A stretch of 64,000 bases of DNA. Source: Clonostachys chloroleuca (lineage: Eukaryota > Ascomycota > Sordariomycetes > Hypocreales > Bionectriaceae). The position numbers and the translations under genes are program-made. The first letter of the stretch is position 1. Each line of letters starts with the position of its first letter. The stretch is taken from the NCBI GenBank assembly GCA_037952775.1, contig JBANAY010000003.1, positions 27,714,001-27,778,000 on the forward strand, given 5' to 3'. The notes under the pieces were generated by a model. The model ran no database searches, was not told the DNA's origin, and worked only from the letters and a program-made list of their open reading frames with translations. Below are positions 45,379 to 56,606 of this stretch, one piece after another.

Positions 45379-45815
45379 TCTTTCTTAATTGTTTGAGAGG
45401 TTCGTGATGTAAGCCGGTTAGGAGAACGGTGAGACGGACACATCGGGCATCCGCGGGTTTCCCGATGAGGAGAGATTCACCTTTTAAACAAGCTGACCAA
45501 AACAGTGGGGACTGAGATGACAAATGTAAGTATGTTGCGACTGAGCTCGCTTTGATTGGCCACAATTAGACCCAAATCTGTCAGCGGTGTTGCGCGGGAT
45601 TCCGGCCAGCCAAAGGGTCACGTAACAATGGCCTTGGTGAGTAATTCGAAGTGCTGGGACGAAGGCGTGTGCTGTCAGACACAAAGATAAATGACGGGCT
45701 ATAAGTACTGAAACTCTTTCTCTCAATGAATTTCAGCTTAATACATTCCGATATAGTATCGAGATAATCCAGCTATTACATCACTCGCATTTTTTTTTTT
45801 TTCCAAAAACATAAC
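45379..45815. promoter_or_regulatory. Bidirectional promoter of regulator and epimerase genes
   Basis: 437 bp between divergent start codons. A T run of about 13 bases lies 15-27 bp upstream of the epimerase ATG. No recognised operator. Confidence 0.5.
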
Positions 45816-47328
45816 ATGTCTCACGTAAAGAATGTTCTTGTCACTGGTGGCGCCGGTTTCATGTAGGTCTATGATCTATACAGTCGTTCTTCGTTGAGAG
45901 CTAACTTGAATACAGCGGAGGCTCTGTCGTAGCCACTCTTATTGCCCGGAACACCGCTCCAGTCAAGGATATAAACATCAGCACCGTCATTCGCTCGGAC
46001 GACCAGGCCAAAGCACTGTCGAAGCTGGGCATCAATGTCATCCAAGCGGATCTTTTCGATGAAAAGGCCATTCTGGACGCGGTGCTAAACAATGAGAGTG
46101 AGTTAACCGGCTAAATCATTTTTCAATCCACTGATTTGCAATTGTAGTTGATCTTATCGTCCATGCGGCCAGCTCGTTTGTTTTGCCTCTTGGCCTTAAC
46201 CTTGTGAGAGCCCTTGGCCAGCGAGGCAAAATAACCGGCAGGAAGACGTACTTTATCAATGTGAGTATACTTAGTCCCAGTATTTGTTCACGTTCGCTAA
46301 TTTTTTAGTCATCAATTACTACTGCTTTCTCCGAGGATGGGGGTTGGCCTGAGGGAGAGGTCAAGGATACTGACAATTTGTACGAAACGGAGAAGCAGAT
46401 CGGCGATGACCATCCAGTCCGCATCGTAAGTAGACTATCTCACCAACTCCTCGTTTCTTATACGCAAACAACTAATCATCCAGTAGACCGACATTGGCCT
46501 CGTAGAAGAATCTAAGGCGCAAGGCGTTGAATTTTTCAATGTGGCTGTTCCTGTTGTCTGTGAGTCAGGTTCCATATTAGCTATGGGAACTTGTTGAGAT
46601 ATCGGAGACGCTAATATTGAATAGATGGAAGAGGCAGCGGCGAGTGGAAAAAGCTATCAACGAACATCCCTGCATTCGTTCGAAAGAGCGTCGAGAAGAA
46701 GATCGTCTACAAGTTTGAGAAAGATGGAGTATGTCCAGACATTGTTTCCTATCCACTGAAGTGACTCCCAGTCTTGTGTTGTCAAGAGACAGCCAGCTTT
46801 ATCTCATAATCAGTGGTCAATTGTATAGAGTAGGATACTAACAGTGTTATAGAACCCGCCCGCGATCCATGTTGCCGACTTGGCCGACCTGTACGCCGTG
46901 CTTGTAGAGAAGATTCTTCAAGGACAATCAATCCCCAGTGGGGAAAACGGCTATTATTTCGGGTTTGCCCACAGAATCCCTTGGTGGAAGACCATGGAGC
47001 GCATTGCCGCTGGGCTTCATGACCGAGGCTTGGTAGCAGAGCCAACAGCGCAGGTCTGGCCAAGTTGGGAGGAGGCTGCTGCGCAACTCAAATGGCCGGT
47101 CCAGCATATTCATGCTATGGGCGCAGCTACGTACGTGTTGTCTCCTCTCCAAAATAAATTGTAGCTAACCAAATGCACAGCGGGCAACAAGTTGCCGTCA
47201 ACCCATATTTGCTGGGATGGCAGCCCAAATGGAACCAGAAGAGGTTCTTGGATAGCATCGATGATGAAATTCAGGCCGCATTGGACGAGAAGCCGCTGGA
47301 AAGTACTCTCTTTAACACAATCCTGTGA
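45816..47328 (+). CDS. NAD-dependent epimerase/3beta-HSD-like oxidoreductase
   Basis: Eight exons (45816-45862, 45916-46097, 46148-46260, 46309-46425, 46487-46559, 46625-46728, 46853-47130, 47181-47328) give 353 residues with phase intact. The N-terminus is a Rossmann nucleotide site, VLVTGGAGFIGGSV (TGxxGxxG). DLIVHAAS follows beta-4, then FINSSIT and VAVPVVYGRGSGEW as in extended short-chain dehydrogenases. The classic catalytic YxxxK is not clear at its usual spot; YETEK near 165 is the nearest match, so the chemistry is open. There is no signal peptide. The first intron interrupts the glycine-rich loop. Divergent from the regulator at 43.0-45.4 kb and 3 kb from a P450, it may act on the same oxidised substrate (inference). 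Confidence 0.85.
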
Positions 47329-47956
47329 GTAGGTGAGACTCAGGACTATCAAGCGAGGTCGCAACGTGTTGAGAAGATGTGGTTCATTGCCTAAGAATAG
47401 TCAAATTGTTTCAGTGAATGAATTCACTTATTGATAATATCTTCGAAGTCATATACTATTCCATCATTTGAATAGCTTGTTTGGCACAAGTACTTGAAAT
47501 GATGGTTTTTTTGGTGTATAGGGATTGTTGAGTAAGAAGAAGAGCGAAGAGCTTGATTGAACGATGATCATGAACGATAGGCGTTCATAAAATTTCTGCT
47601 ATGTAGAGGTATTTGGGGTAGTATAGACTTGACATATTTCACTGCATCCATAGTGGCTCAGCTTACTTCGCCTCTTCCTCAATTAGGTACGAAAGGCTCA
47701 GAGACTGTCTTCAGGGTAGGCTGGAAATAGGATCACAAATGCGATCCAAGAATCCCTCTTTGCTCATCCCTGTCACTCAATTTTAGGCTTCTACAAGAAC
47801 AAGGGGGCCAAGCCGCAAATAAATAATCTCCAGGATCCCCTCCTCTTTTCCGGTTCTTACTCCGAATTTTTCGACACGCAATTCGCACCGCCGCTGGGGA
47901 TCGGCTTCTGAAGTCATGAAGCCTTGAATATTGATTCCTTTCTACTTGAGCGCGAT
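47329..47956. other. Intergenic, no gene recognised
   Basis: 3' flank of the epimerase and promoter of the kinase-TPR gene. Nothing else seen. Confidence 0.5.
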
Positions 47957-50900
47957 ATGTCGGACTCGGACATTTCTGTTGCCAGCCTACAAGAACTGGT
48001 CCGGGGGTCTCAATTACCGACGACCTTCGAGTCTAATGGCCAGCTCATCATCCATGCCCGCTCAGCACGTCGCCGAGCGGCCCAGGAAAAATGGATCATC
48101 AAAAAGAGGCTCGGCAGTGGCGGCCAGGCCTACATCGATCTTCAAGAGAGAATAACTACTGGATCCGGCCCCCGCAGCTGCGTGCCGTTAAAAATCTCAA
48201 AATACCTGACGGTCGTCGAGAGGGGAGTCGGGAGCTCTACCGACGTGAGCTAGAAGCCATCGCGAAGTTCTCCCAAGCGAAGGTCTGTCTAAGGAACTTG
48301 TTTCTGCGACTGAGTTATGTTTGGTTTCTGACACAATTATGGCAGTACTCGGATCATTTCGTCACCTCTTTTGGTTGGTTTCTCAGTTCACAAGTCTGCC
48401 TACCTCTTTCCAGTAGAGTAATGCCATGGCTAACATCTTCTCACTAACGCAGTTCATCCATATCGCCATGGAGTATTGTGAATTAGGGGACCTTGACAAA
48501 TACCTTTCCAATCCTATCAACTGTCCAGATCGCCGATTACCGGAGTCAGAGGTGCATGAAATCTCATCCCAAATCCTCGAGGCTTTGGATATTATGCACC
48601 GGGAGTCTTTCTGTCACAGGGATCTGAAGCTTGCTGTGAGTCTTTCCAAGATTTCTCCAGCCGGTATCTAGGTGGAAATCTGACCTTTCCTTCTCAGAAT
48701 ATTCTCATCATGAGCACAACTCCTTCCTGGTGGGTGAAGCTGGCAGATTTTGGTTTGACGAAAAGGAACGAGGCCATGATGCCCGAAACCACGGCGATAC
48801 GTGGAACTCCAAACTACATGCCACCGGAGCTTCTTGGATATAACGGAAACGCAAAGAAAGCAGACCAATACGCCGTAGACATGTGGTGTCTCGGCCAATG
48901 CGTCTTTAGACTCTTCGCAGGAACACCCATATTTGCAAGCCCTGACCATCTCTTCCGGTACTCCTATGGCTACGACAGCTTCCCGGAGTTGCCGTTGCAA
49001 AGACACGATGCAAGTGAAAGTCTGATTGCTTACATCAAACAACTTGTTGCAGTTGATCCCGGCAAGCGTTTATCCTCGGCGAATGCATTGAACCATCCTT
49101 GGATCACATCAGGGTACTCTGATGACGGACCCCACCATACAACAAGCTCTCAGGACTATTCCACACAGGAAAACACAGAAGCTTCCGCAGTTTGGCCAGA
49201 GGAATCATCAGATGTTATGGAGTCACAAGAGACCGGACAATATCATTCTGGACATTTGCCTGAACCTAGCGTGGAGGAGCCATCAGCTGAATGGGCTGCA
49301 GGCGAGACTGCAGAAACTGCCCTCAGAGTTGAAATTACCGAACCGGACCAAGAGATTCCACATACGTGGGTGGATGGGGATTTGACCGCTACCTGGGAGG
49401 CGGGCGAGACAGTTCAGACCAACCTTAGCACCGATGGCTGTGGTCAAGAACCCGGTATAACCATAACCGATGATCCCACGCCTAATAAAGTACAAACCGC
49501 GGAAAATCACAAAATTGTGGGCAACGGATATTACAGGGAAAAGAACTATGAGAAGGCTATTGAGGAGTATAGCAAAGGTAAGCGAAACTGTCTCTCGAAA
49601 TTCTCAACGAAGGTGTGCTTAAGATAGCTGACCTCTTTGCTGTGCAGCCATTGAACTGTTCCCCTCCTCGCCGACGTATCTAGGCAACCGCGCTGCTGCC
49701 TTGATGGCAAATGGGGAATATGACGAGGCTTTGATTGACTGCATAAAAGCACTGGAGTTCGCCCCTGGTAACAGAAAGCTATTGTTGCGTCTGGTTCGCA
49801 TTTATACGTCGCTCGGTGAGGCTGATGAAGCTGTTAACTGGTTAACACTTATAAATAACCCTAGACCTACAGAGGAAGAGGCCATGAAAGCAAAGGCGAT
49901 GCATCGTGATCATAAGCTTGCGATGGAATTGATTGGACAAATCGAAACCACTTCCATTGAGAGCATGGAGATGGTAATCAGCGCATTGGACAGGGCCAGG
50001 AAGCATCTATCACCCTCAGCTTCCCTGCCTTGGGATTGGCAGGTCACCCTGGCCCTAGCTCATCTTAACTTGTATGGCCTTGAGTTGGATACAGAGAAAC
50101 GAGTTGCTTCGTTAGAAAGAGCCGAAAGTGCAATCGACTCGATAGGTGCCTCTGATGAGTGCTACCACAGTGAGGCATTGTTCTTGTATGGGCGGCTGTT
50201 ATATTCCAAAGGACAAGACGAGAAGGCCATCCAAACGCTCGAGAGCGCAACTCGAGCCCCCTCTTACTGTTCCTCTGAGGAGAAGTGCGCCCCCTGCAGG
50301 GAGGGAATCAGATGGCTTGGCATTGTACGGGAAATTTCTCAACTGAAAGAACGAGGGAATAATGCATTCAAGGCACACGATTGGGTCATAGCCAAGGACT
50401 ACTACAATAGGGCATTGGTGGTCGATCCAAATAACAGACTGACCAACGCGAAGCTCTACCAGAACAGAGCTCGGTGTTACATCAAGTTGGGCTTTTACGA
50501 CAACGCCATCGGCGACTGCACGGAGGCAATTAATCTTGATGCTACCTACGTCAAAGCCCAAGCAACGAAGGCAACCGCTACTAGGCTGTCTGGAAATTTG
50601 GGTGGAGCGTTGGAAGAATGGAAGTTGGTGCGGAAAATGAGTCCCGGAGACTTTCAGGCCATTAACAATATCCAAATCCTTACTTCAGAGCTAGCCGACC
50701 CCCAAAGAGCCATCCTCGACAAAAGGAAGGCAAAATATGGAGGTAATGTGAACTCAATTTGACCATTGTTGATAAAGATGTCTAACTCGAAATAGCGGAC
50801 CATCCCTCAACCATCCGGGCCATGGAAGCCCTTTTCGACTCGCTGTGCAGCCAAGAATTACATGAGGAGGCTCTGGCAGTCCAAAAGGAGATCTTGGAGA

Positions 50901-51502
50901 TTGAAATGAAGAGGGCGGGCACCAAGAAAGATGAGAGCGTTCTCAGTCGCATGGACAGTATCTGCCGTAACCTATTGGTTGTGGGAAAGCACCATGAGGC
51001 GCTGCCGATATGTCGTGAGGTGTTGGAGTTGAGACAAGAACACTCGGGCCTTGAGAACGCTGGCACTATCGAAAGCATGCACAATCTAGGCTCTGTCCTG
51101 GTATCGCTTAGACAGAATGCGGATGCAGAGCCACTATTGAGAAAAACCTTGGCTTTAGCCAAAATGACACTTGGGGACACGGATGAAATCACGGTCGGAT
51201 GCAAGCACCATCTTGGCATGATATATGTTGAAGAATCTAGGTATGAAGAAGCCTTCTTCCATCTACGAGACGTATTAGAATGGAGAAAGAGATATGAGGG
51301 AGAGGAGGATCCGAGAACAGTGCGGGTAATGCATGAAATGGGGAACGTCCTCAATCAGCTGGGAAGGGCCTCGGAGGCGGAGCCCCTCCTTCGAGATGCC
51401 GTTCGACTGAGAACTAAAGAACTGGGCACGAACCATGAACATACGCAAGACAGCGTGAAGGCTCTGTCTTCAGCGTTGGCTAAACTTGGATTATCAGAAT
51501 AG
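47957..51502 (+). CDS. Protein kinase-TPR-TPR fusion, with one frameshift
   Basis: Six exons (47957-48282, 48346-48393, 48453-48635, 48698-49577, 49648-50742, 50796-51502) would give about 1079 residues, but exon 1 changes frame once in the C run at 48169-48173, between the Gly loop (KKRLGSGGQAYIDLQ) and the catalytic Lys (LRAVKN). One missing base repairs it. After that the kinase is complete: AMEYCELGDLDKYL, FCHRDLKLAN, KLADFGLTKR, AIRGTPNYMPPELLGY, DMWCLGQCVFRLF. An acidic Glu/Thr-rich linker follows. Next come TPRs of the DnaJC7/Sti1 type (KIVGNGYYREKNYEKAIEEYSK, LKERGNNAFKAHDWVIAKDYY), then kinesin-light-chain-like TPRs (SMHNLGSVLVSLRQNADAEPLL, VMHEMGNVLNQLGRASEAEPLL). The kinase resembles fungal checkpoint or FHA-like kinases. 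Function is unknown; the frameshift may be real or a homopolymer error. Confidence 0.78.
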
Positions 51503-52278
51503 ATGATATGGACCTTTCACCTTGTTTCATATTAGCTCGGTAGAATCTCAACTCGTCAAAAGAGGGGAAAGAATTCTTGATGTTTTAATCGGATAAAGCA
51601 GAATGCGAGGCACGGTTACAGTGGCGTGGTTTTAGTAGATTTATCAGTTGGTCTGGTAACCATGGACGTCTGGCGATGATAGTTGCATGCAACCAATAGC
51701 TCTCATATGTATTCTAGTTAACAGCCTATTTGCCTATGATAAGAAAATTACGAACTAATCAACACAGCAGATCCTAACATCAGCTATAGAGGAATTGCAT
51801 TAGAGGAATGCAAACCCAAAGCTGAATGTACAGCTAAACATCGGTTGGATCACGCCAGGATCCTGATTTTACCATCCCGGTACGCAGAGATAGACGAATA
51901 GACGAATCCTATTCGCCCATGCCACAAATATTGAATTCTGCATGCCCACCGATGCGCTCTCCATCAGCTGAGGGGAGACAGCCAATTACCTTGTCAGCCG
52001 ATTTCAGCTACGTTCTTGGCTGCAACTCTACCACGACATGTCAGCGATGCTTATTTACCTTTAATGTCTCTGTAAGGAAGGTGTGATGGCAGCTGAAGGG
52101 AGAGGTGGTCTGAGCCAAACCTGCTTCTGGATGAAGAGAATAGATAAATACCTTAGGCAGCAGATGAGGAAAAGTAGACTGAATAGATTTATCCACTTAC
52201 GGCCACCCTACCACCCAGCTCCCTTTGAAAAGAAATAATCCAATAAGAAGAAGTTCTATCAATCTATCAGTAGTCATT
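51503..52278. other. Intergenic, no gene recognised
   Basis: 3' flank of the fusion gene and promoter of the protease gene. Nothing else seen. Confidence 0.5.
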
Positions 52279-53618
52279 ATGCGTGCTCGTCCTAGCTTCA
52301 TACTGGCGGCAATCTCGCTCGCTTTAGCAGCGCCTTCTCCTCCACCCCAAGCGAGAGACATGGATCCCCGTATTATCGACAAATATATTGTTAGGCTTAA
52401 AGAATCATCAGAGATTGCCGCGCTCGGCAGCATACTGGACTCTTTTTCAATTGAGACTGATCACTTATATAGCAACGTCTTCAACGGCTTTGCTGCTACC
52501 CTTGATGATGATCAAGTAGCAAAACTGCATAATCATCCCCAGGTAAATGTCATATTTGGAGGAGAAAACTTTTTTGATGCTGACACTGATTTAGGTCGAG
52601 TATATTGAACAAGACTCCAGTCTATCTATCGAGTCAGATGGCATTGTCTCCATTGATGATCTTATAACTGTGCCCACCACAAATTGGAATCTCGCTCGCA
52701 TCTCACACCGAGCTCGGGGAGCCACCACCTACGTTTTCGATGATTCGGCCGGTGAAGGGACCTGTGTGTACATCCTCGACACAGGAATTCAGATAACCCA
52801 CCCGGTAAGTTTTTATTTCCCATGTTTCATTCAGTGGCTGACAATGGTGACAAAGCAATTCGGCGGTCGAGCGTCCATGGTAGCCAACTTTGTTGGCGGT
52901 AGCAGCACTGATGGTAATGGCCATGGTACCGCGATTGCAGGCGTGGTAGGAGGCCTGACCTACGGAGTCAGCAGAAACACCGCCCTTCTCGGGGTCAAGG
53001 TGCTCGATGACAGCGGCTCTGGCACTACGAGCGGCATAATCTCCGCTATAGATTGGATCGCTTCAGATGTATTCACACGGAATTGTCCAAAGGGTTTCGC
53101 GGTAAACATTGCTTTTGGAGGATCCTTCTCGACAGCTCTCAACACTGCCGTCGCTACACTCATCTCTGGGGGGACATTCGTTTCTGTTTTTGCCGGTGGC
53201 AATGCCGCCAATGTTGCCAACTACTCTCCAGCATCTGTACTGACGGCTTGCACTGTTGGAGGCTCTACCAGCACCGACACAGCCGCATCTTGGAGCAACT
53301 ATGGCTCATTGCTTGATATCTGGGCCCCTGGTCAGAGTGTTGTCACTACAGGCCTAGGCGGAACCACCGTACATCTCCCCCTATTTTTATTTCAGCTAAA
53401 TGTGGTTTGGAACACTAACATCTTGATCATAGACTACGGTTTCTGGATCCATTGCCTCTGCCCACATTGCAGGCTTGGGGGCCTATATCGCAAGTCTCGA
53501 AGGGATAACCGGAGCTGGGATCTGTGAACGACTGAAAGAGCTTGCTACTCCTAATCTGCTCGGTAACGTGCCTGCCTCAACCGTCAAATTGATTGCATAT
53601 AATGGCAGTGGTGCTTAA
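52279..53618 (+). CDS. Subtilisin-like serine protease (proteinase K type)
   Basis: Four exons (52279-52542, 52595-52804, 52856-53368, 53433-53618) give 390 residues. The signal peptide (MRARPSFILAAISLALAAP) is followed by an I9 propeptide (YIVRLKES...VFNGFAATLDDDQVAKLHNHP). The S8 triad is present: Asp150 in ILDTGIQ, His181 in NGHGTAIAG and Ser335 in SGSIASAHIAG; the oxyanion Asn is in FAGGNAANVA. The context is worn: the usual GTSMAxPH reads SGSIASAH, and NMSLGG reads NIAFGG. Activity may be altered but the triad stands. Such enzymes are secreted and digest protein outside the cell. An earlier ATG is not needed; the start at 52279 begins the signal peptide. The 390-residue length is usual for the family. 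Confidence 0.9.
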
Positions 53619-54250
53619 GTACATCATTGAATTTGGGGAAGGAGGATGTGGTACTCTATGAGCTCCTTGTGTTGAGAGGTCGGGTCTGGTATCGCTGTTT
53701 TGAACTTTGTACCCGTACTCTCTCTCTCACTTATGGTACTGTATGAAAACGCAGTATAAGTCGGCAATCCACATGCTTAAAGCTAGTTAAAATAATTGCG
53801 CGGTGAGGGATTTTTGCCACCCTCTCTAGGGCAACGTAGAATGTTGCAACTCCCTTTGCTAGACATGAATCCGCTCTCTGAATTGAAATCTAAACCGTCC
53901 TCGAATCAAGACACTGTGTCCCAGCTTGCTCTCCTTCGACCTTCTGCAAAAGTGTCACTTGCTTACCCCTGTTCAGGCAGCGATTGTGCCAACAAATCGG
54001 ACGCGCAAATACAGGCGGCAACCTGAATTTCCAGCTAATTATAAACTATACCCGGCGCTAGTGATCCAGAGTCTTTCTTCTCGTATTTATCAGCATCAGT
54101 GCTTGGGCTACGAAAAACTACGCCCTTGGATTGACTCCTTAATAGAGCATTGCTTGCCTTGGCCAGCTCGGCAGTTTCAGTCTCCCTAGTACTTACACTA
54201 CAGCTATACTTTAGCCTATGTTCCGTCACTAAACTGAGCCAGAGCTAGAC
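53619..54250. other. Intergenic, no gene recognised
   Basis: Small overlapping frames at 53796-54189 have no domain. The right end serves as promoter for the hydrolase gene. Confidence 0.45.
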
Positions 54251-55258
54251 ATGGCCGTGAGCAACGTTCCCGTCCTCCCCCATCCCGGCCAAGTCGGCGA
54301 CCAGAGGTCCATCCCTGCGCCACCGGCCGAGGACTTCAATGCCTCATTCGGAGGAGTCCTGCCGCCCGCTCAAACCGTTGAGTCATACCTAGGCGTGACA
54401 ACCTACTATCTTATTGAGCCCTCCCACCCGAGCCCGTCAACCACGGCGACCCCCCGCAACGTGGTGCTCATTCACGGCGTCGGAACTCCCGCCATCGGAC
54501 TCCTCCCCCTGGCCAAGCTCCTCGCCGCCGATTCCACGCCCACCACTGTCCTCATCTACGACAACTGGGGACACGGCTTGTCCTCTACCCCTGTGGCCCC
54601 CCACGTACCTGGCCTGTTTCACACCCAGATCCTCAGCCTCCTCGCCCATCTTGGCTGGTCACGGGCTCATTTTCTCGGATTCTCCCTCGGAGGCATCATA
54701 GCCGCTTCCTTTGCGCAGTATCACACCACTGTCGTGCAGTCCCTGGTCCTCGTCGCACCCGCCGGTCTTTTGAAGAAATCTGACCTGACATCGTGGGAGA
54801 GGTTTCTGAGATGGGGTGGCTGGGGTTGGGGCTGGGGAGATCTCAGCGCAAACTCGGTTTGGGATTACCTGGGACCTGGACCGGTCGAGGAAGGCTGGGA
54901 GAAGAAGTTCAAGGAGAAGGGCTTGGAAGCTATTCCCAGGGAGGCTGTCCAGATCTGGGAGAAGGAGAAGCACGCTGGACATGTTGCGAGCTTGGTCAGC
55001 TGCTATAGGTACACAGGGGTTTATGATGCCCATGACACGTATAGGAGCCTTGCGGAGGGCAAGCTTGAGACCCTGGTTCTTCTTGGAGAGAAGGATGGCT
55101 TTTTCAAGAAGGATTATATGCAGAAGGAATTCAAATCAGTTGGGTGGAAGGGACATATCCATGTTGTTGATGGGGTTGGGCATAGCGTTGCTGGAGAGAA
55201 GCCGAAAGAGGTTCAGGAGATGATGGTGGATTTCTGGGACAATCTCGAAGATGCATAA
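54251..55258 (+). CDS. Alpha/beta hydrolase
   Basis: Single exon, 335 residues. It has the alpha/beta hydrolase fold marks: the oxyanion loop VVLIHGVGTP (about 71-80), the YDNWGHGLS turn, the nucleophile elbow GFSLGG with Ser145, an acid in LLGEKDGFF, and the catalytic His in GVGHSVAGE. A lid-like insertion (RWGGWGWGWGDLSANSVWDYLG) follows the elbow. No signal peptide, so probably cytosolic. The substrate (ester, lactone or other) cannot be told from motifs. It converges with the DOMON-cytochrome b561 gene, with 40 bp between the stops, so their 3' UTRs very likely overlap. GC content is higher at its start than in its neighbours. Confidence 0.9.
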   Translation: MAVSNVPVLPHPGQVGDQRSIPAPPAEDFNASFGGVLPPAQTVESYLGVTTYYLIEPSHPSPSTTATPRNVVLIHGVGTPAIGLLPLAKLLAADSTPTTVLIYDNWGHGLSSTPVAPHVPGLFHTQILSLLAHLGWSRAHFLGFSLGGIIAASFAQYHTTVVQSLVLVAPAGLLKKSDLTSWERFLRWGGWGWGWGDLSANSVWDYLGPGPVEEGWEKKFKEKGLEAIPREAVQIWEKEKHAGHVASLVSCYRYTGVYDAHDTYRSLAEGKLETLVLLGEKDGFFKKDYMQKEFKSVGWKGHIHVVDGVGHSVAGEKPKEVQEMMVDFWDNLEDA

Positions 55259-55298
55259 ATGGGTATCCGTTTCTTTTCTGTATTTATTGCTCATCTAG

Positions 55299-56606
55299 CT
55301 ACCTTGATCTCAACCGCAAAGCTGGGCCTGATACCGTCTCCACGACGACCGTTCTTGGAGGTCGGTTGCGTTGCTTCATGCGACTACTCATACTATAGAC
55401 GATGGCTCCCACATACCCCGCGGAAACAATTACTGCAATAGTAACGTATGCGATGAACCAAGCACTGCCCACCTGCCCTGTCATCTGTAACCCGAAACCG
55501 CCGTTGACGATGCCGACTATCATTAGGCCACGCCCGTGCCAGGAGTGGATGCGGCCCAGCAGCCCTGTTCTATTGTGCTTTTTATAATCGAGATGGTGAA
55601 GATATCCCAAGACGGGCTGGAAACTAAGCAGCACCACGCAAATGGTTCCCATCTGTGTGTGGGTCTGCTTTCCAAACTATATTAAGAGAAGAAGCCTTAT
55701 TAGATGAAATATGAATGGAAGCAATGCAAGAATTCGGAATACTCACCATCCCGGCATATGAAGCATATGTTACGCCTAGACCAAAGCCAACCCACATGAT
55801 GAGATACGCAATACACTGTTCCACGGCATGATAGAACCAGTTTCCAAAAAGCGGCATGATGATGGCCCCGGCCGGATATAACACGAGAAACAGTGCCGAC
55901 ATGATTATTCCGTGAGCCAGGACGATTGCATCATAGTTGACTGGCGCTACGTATGGCGCAATGCCGTTGTCAGATCCGTTGTCACTGGCTGAGAAAACAC
56001 TCGTCTCTGAACTTATTGCCGCTGCCGAGTGGTTGATAGTGAACTGTCGATTCCCGTCATGCTTGTGAATTACCGCGTCCTTCTTGTCCGAGAGCTCCAA
56101 CGGCCCTACAGAGTCCCACGCGCACATCCACACGTCTTTTCCTTCCATGTTGAAGTCGGCGTACTTCACCTCCGCCACCATCCTGCCATCTGCCACACCC
56201 GAGCCATCCAACACCTGGACTTTGGTCGTCGGGGTATACACGGGTGGCGTATGATGTTCTCCAGTTCGCATGCTGACCGTTACGCTGTCGTTGGTTCCCT
56301 TATATACGACAAACATCATTGCATCCAGCATTGACTTGCCGACACCAATGCCGACCCATGCGTAGGTAGACGGCGCATCGATTTTGAAGTGAATATTGCC
56401 CGTTCTCGCTTTGATCGTCGAATTGGGGAATCCCCAGTGAAGCCTGATGTCGTCATTGGCTCCCGTCGTATACGAAGCGAGTGCATTTACTCCTGTGGCA
56501 TCTACAATTGCACGATGGCGTATTAGCGACATGCCAAGACATGGTTTGATAGGTGACGGTACATACAGAGACTGGAGGCGACGCCAATGATGGCCGCGGG
56601 CCTCAT
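55299..56606 (-). CDS. DOMON-cytochrome b561 membrane protein
   Basis: Three exons (56606-56567, 56501-55747, 55676-55299) with 65- and 70-bp introns give 390 residues. The start at 56606 gives a signal peptide (MRPAAIIGVASSLYATG); the longer open frame upstream on the minus strand is not used. Residues to about 210 form a DOMON/cellobiose dehydrogenase-type heme domain (LHWGFPN, YAWVGIGVGKSM, FNMEGKDVWMCAWDS). About five membrane helices follow as in cytochrome b561, with histidines in IVLAHGIIM, WFYHAVEQ, LHHLDYKKH and HSWHGRGLM as heme ligands. The likely role is moving electrons across the membrane to an extracellular acceptor such as ferric iron or an oxidase partner. The acceptor is inferred from the fold. 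Confidence 0.88.
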
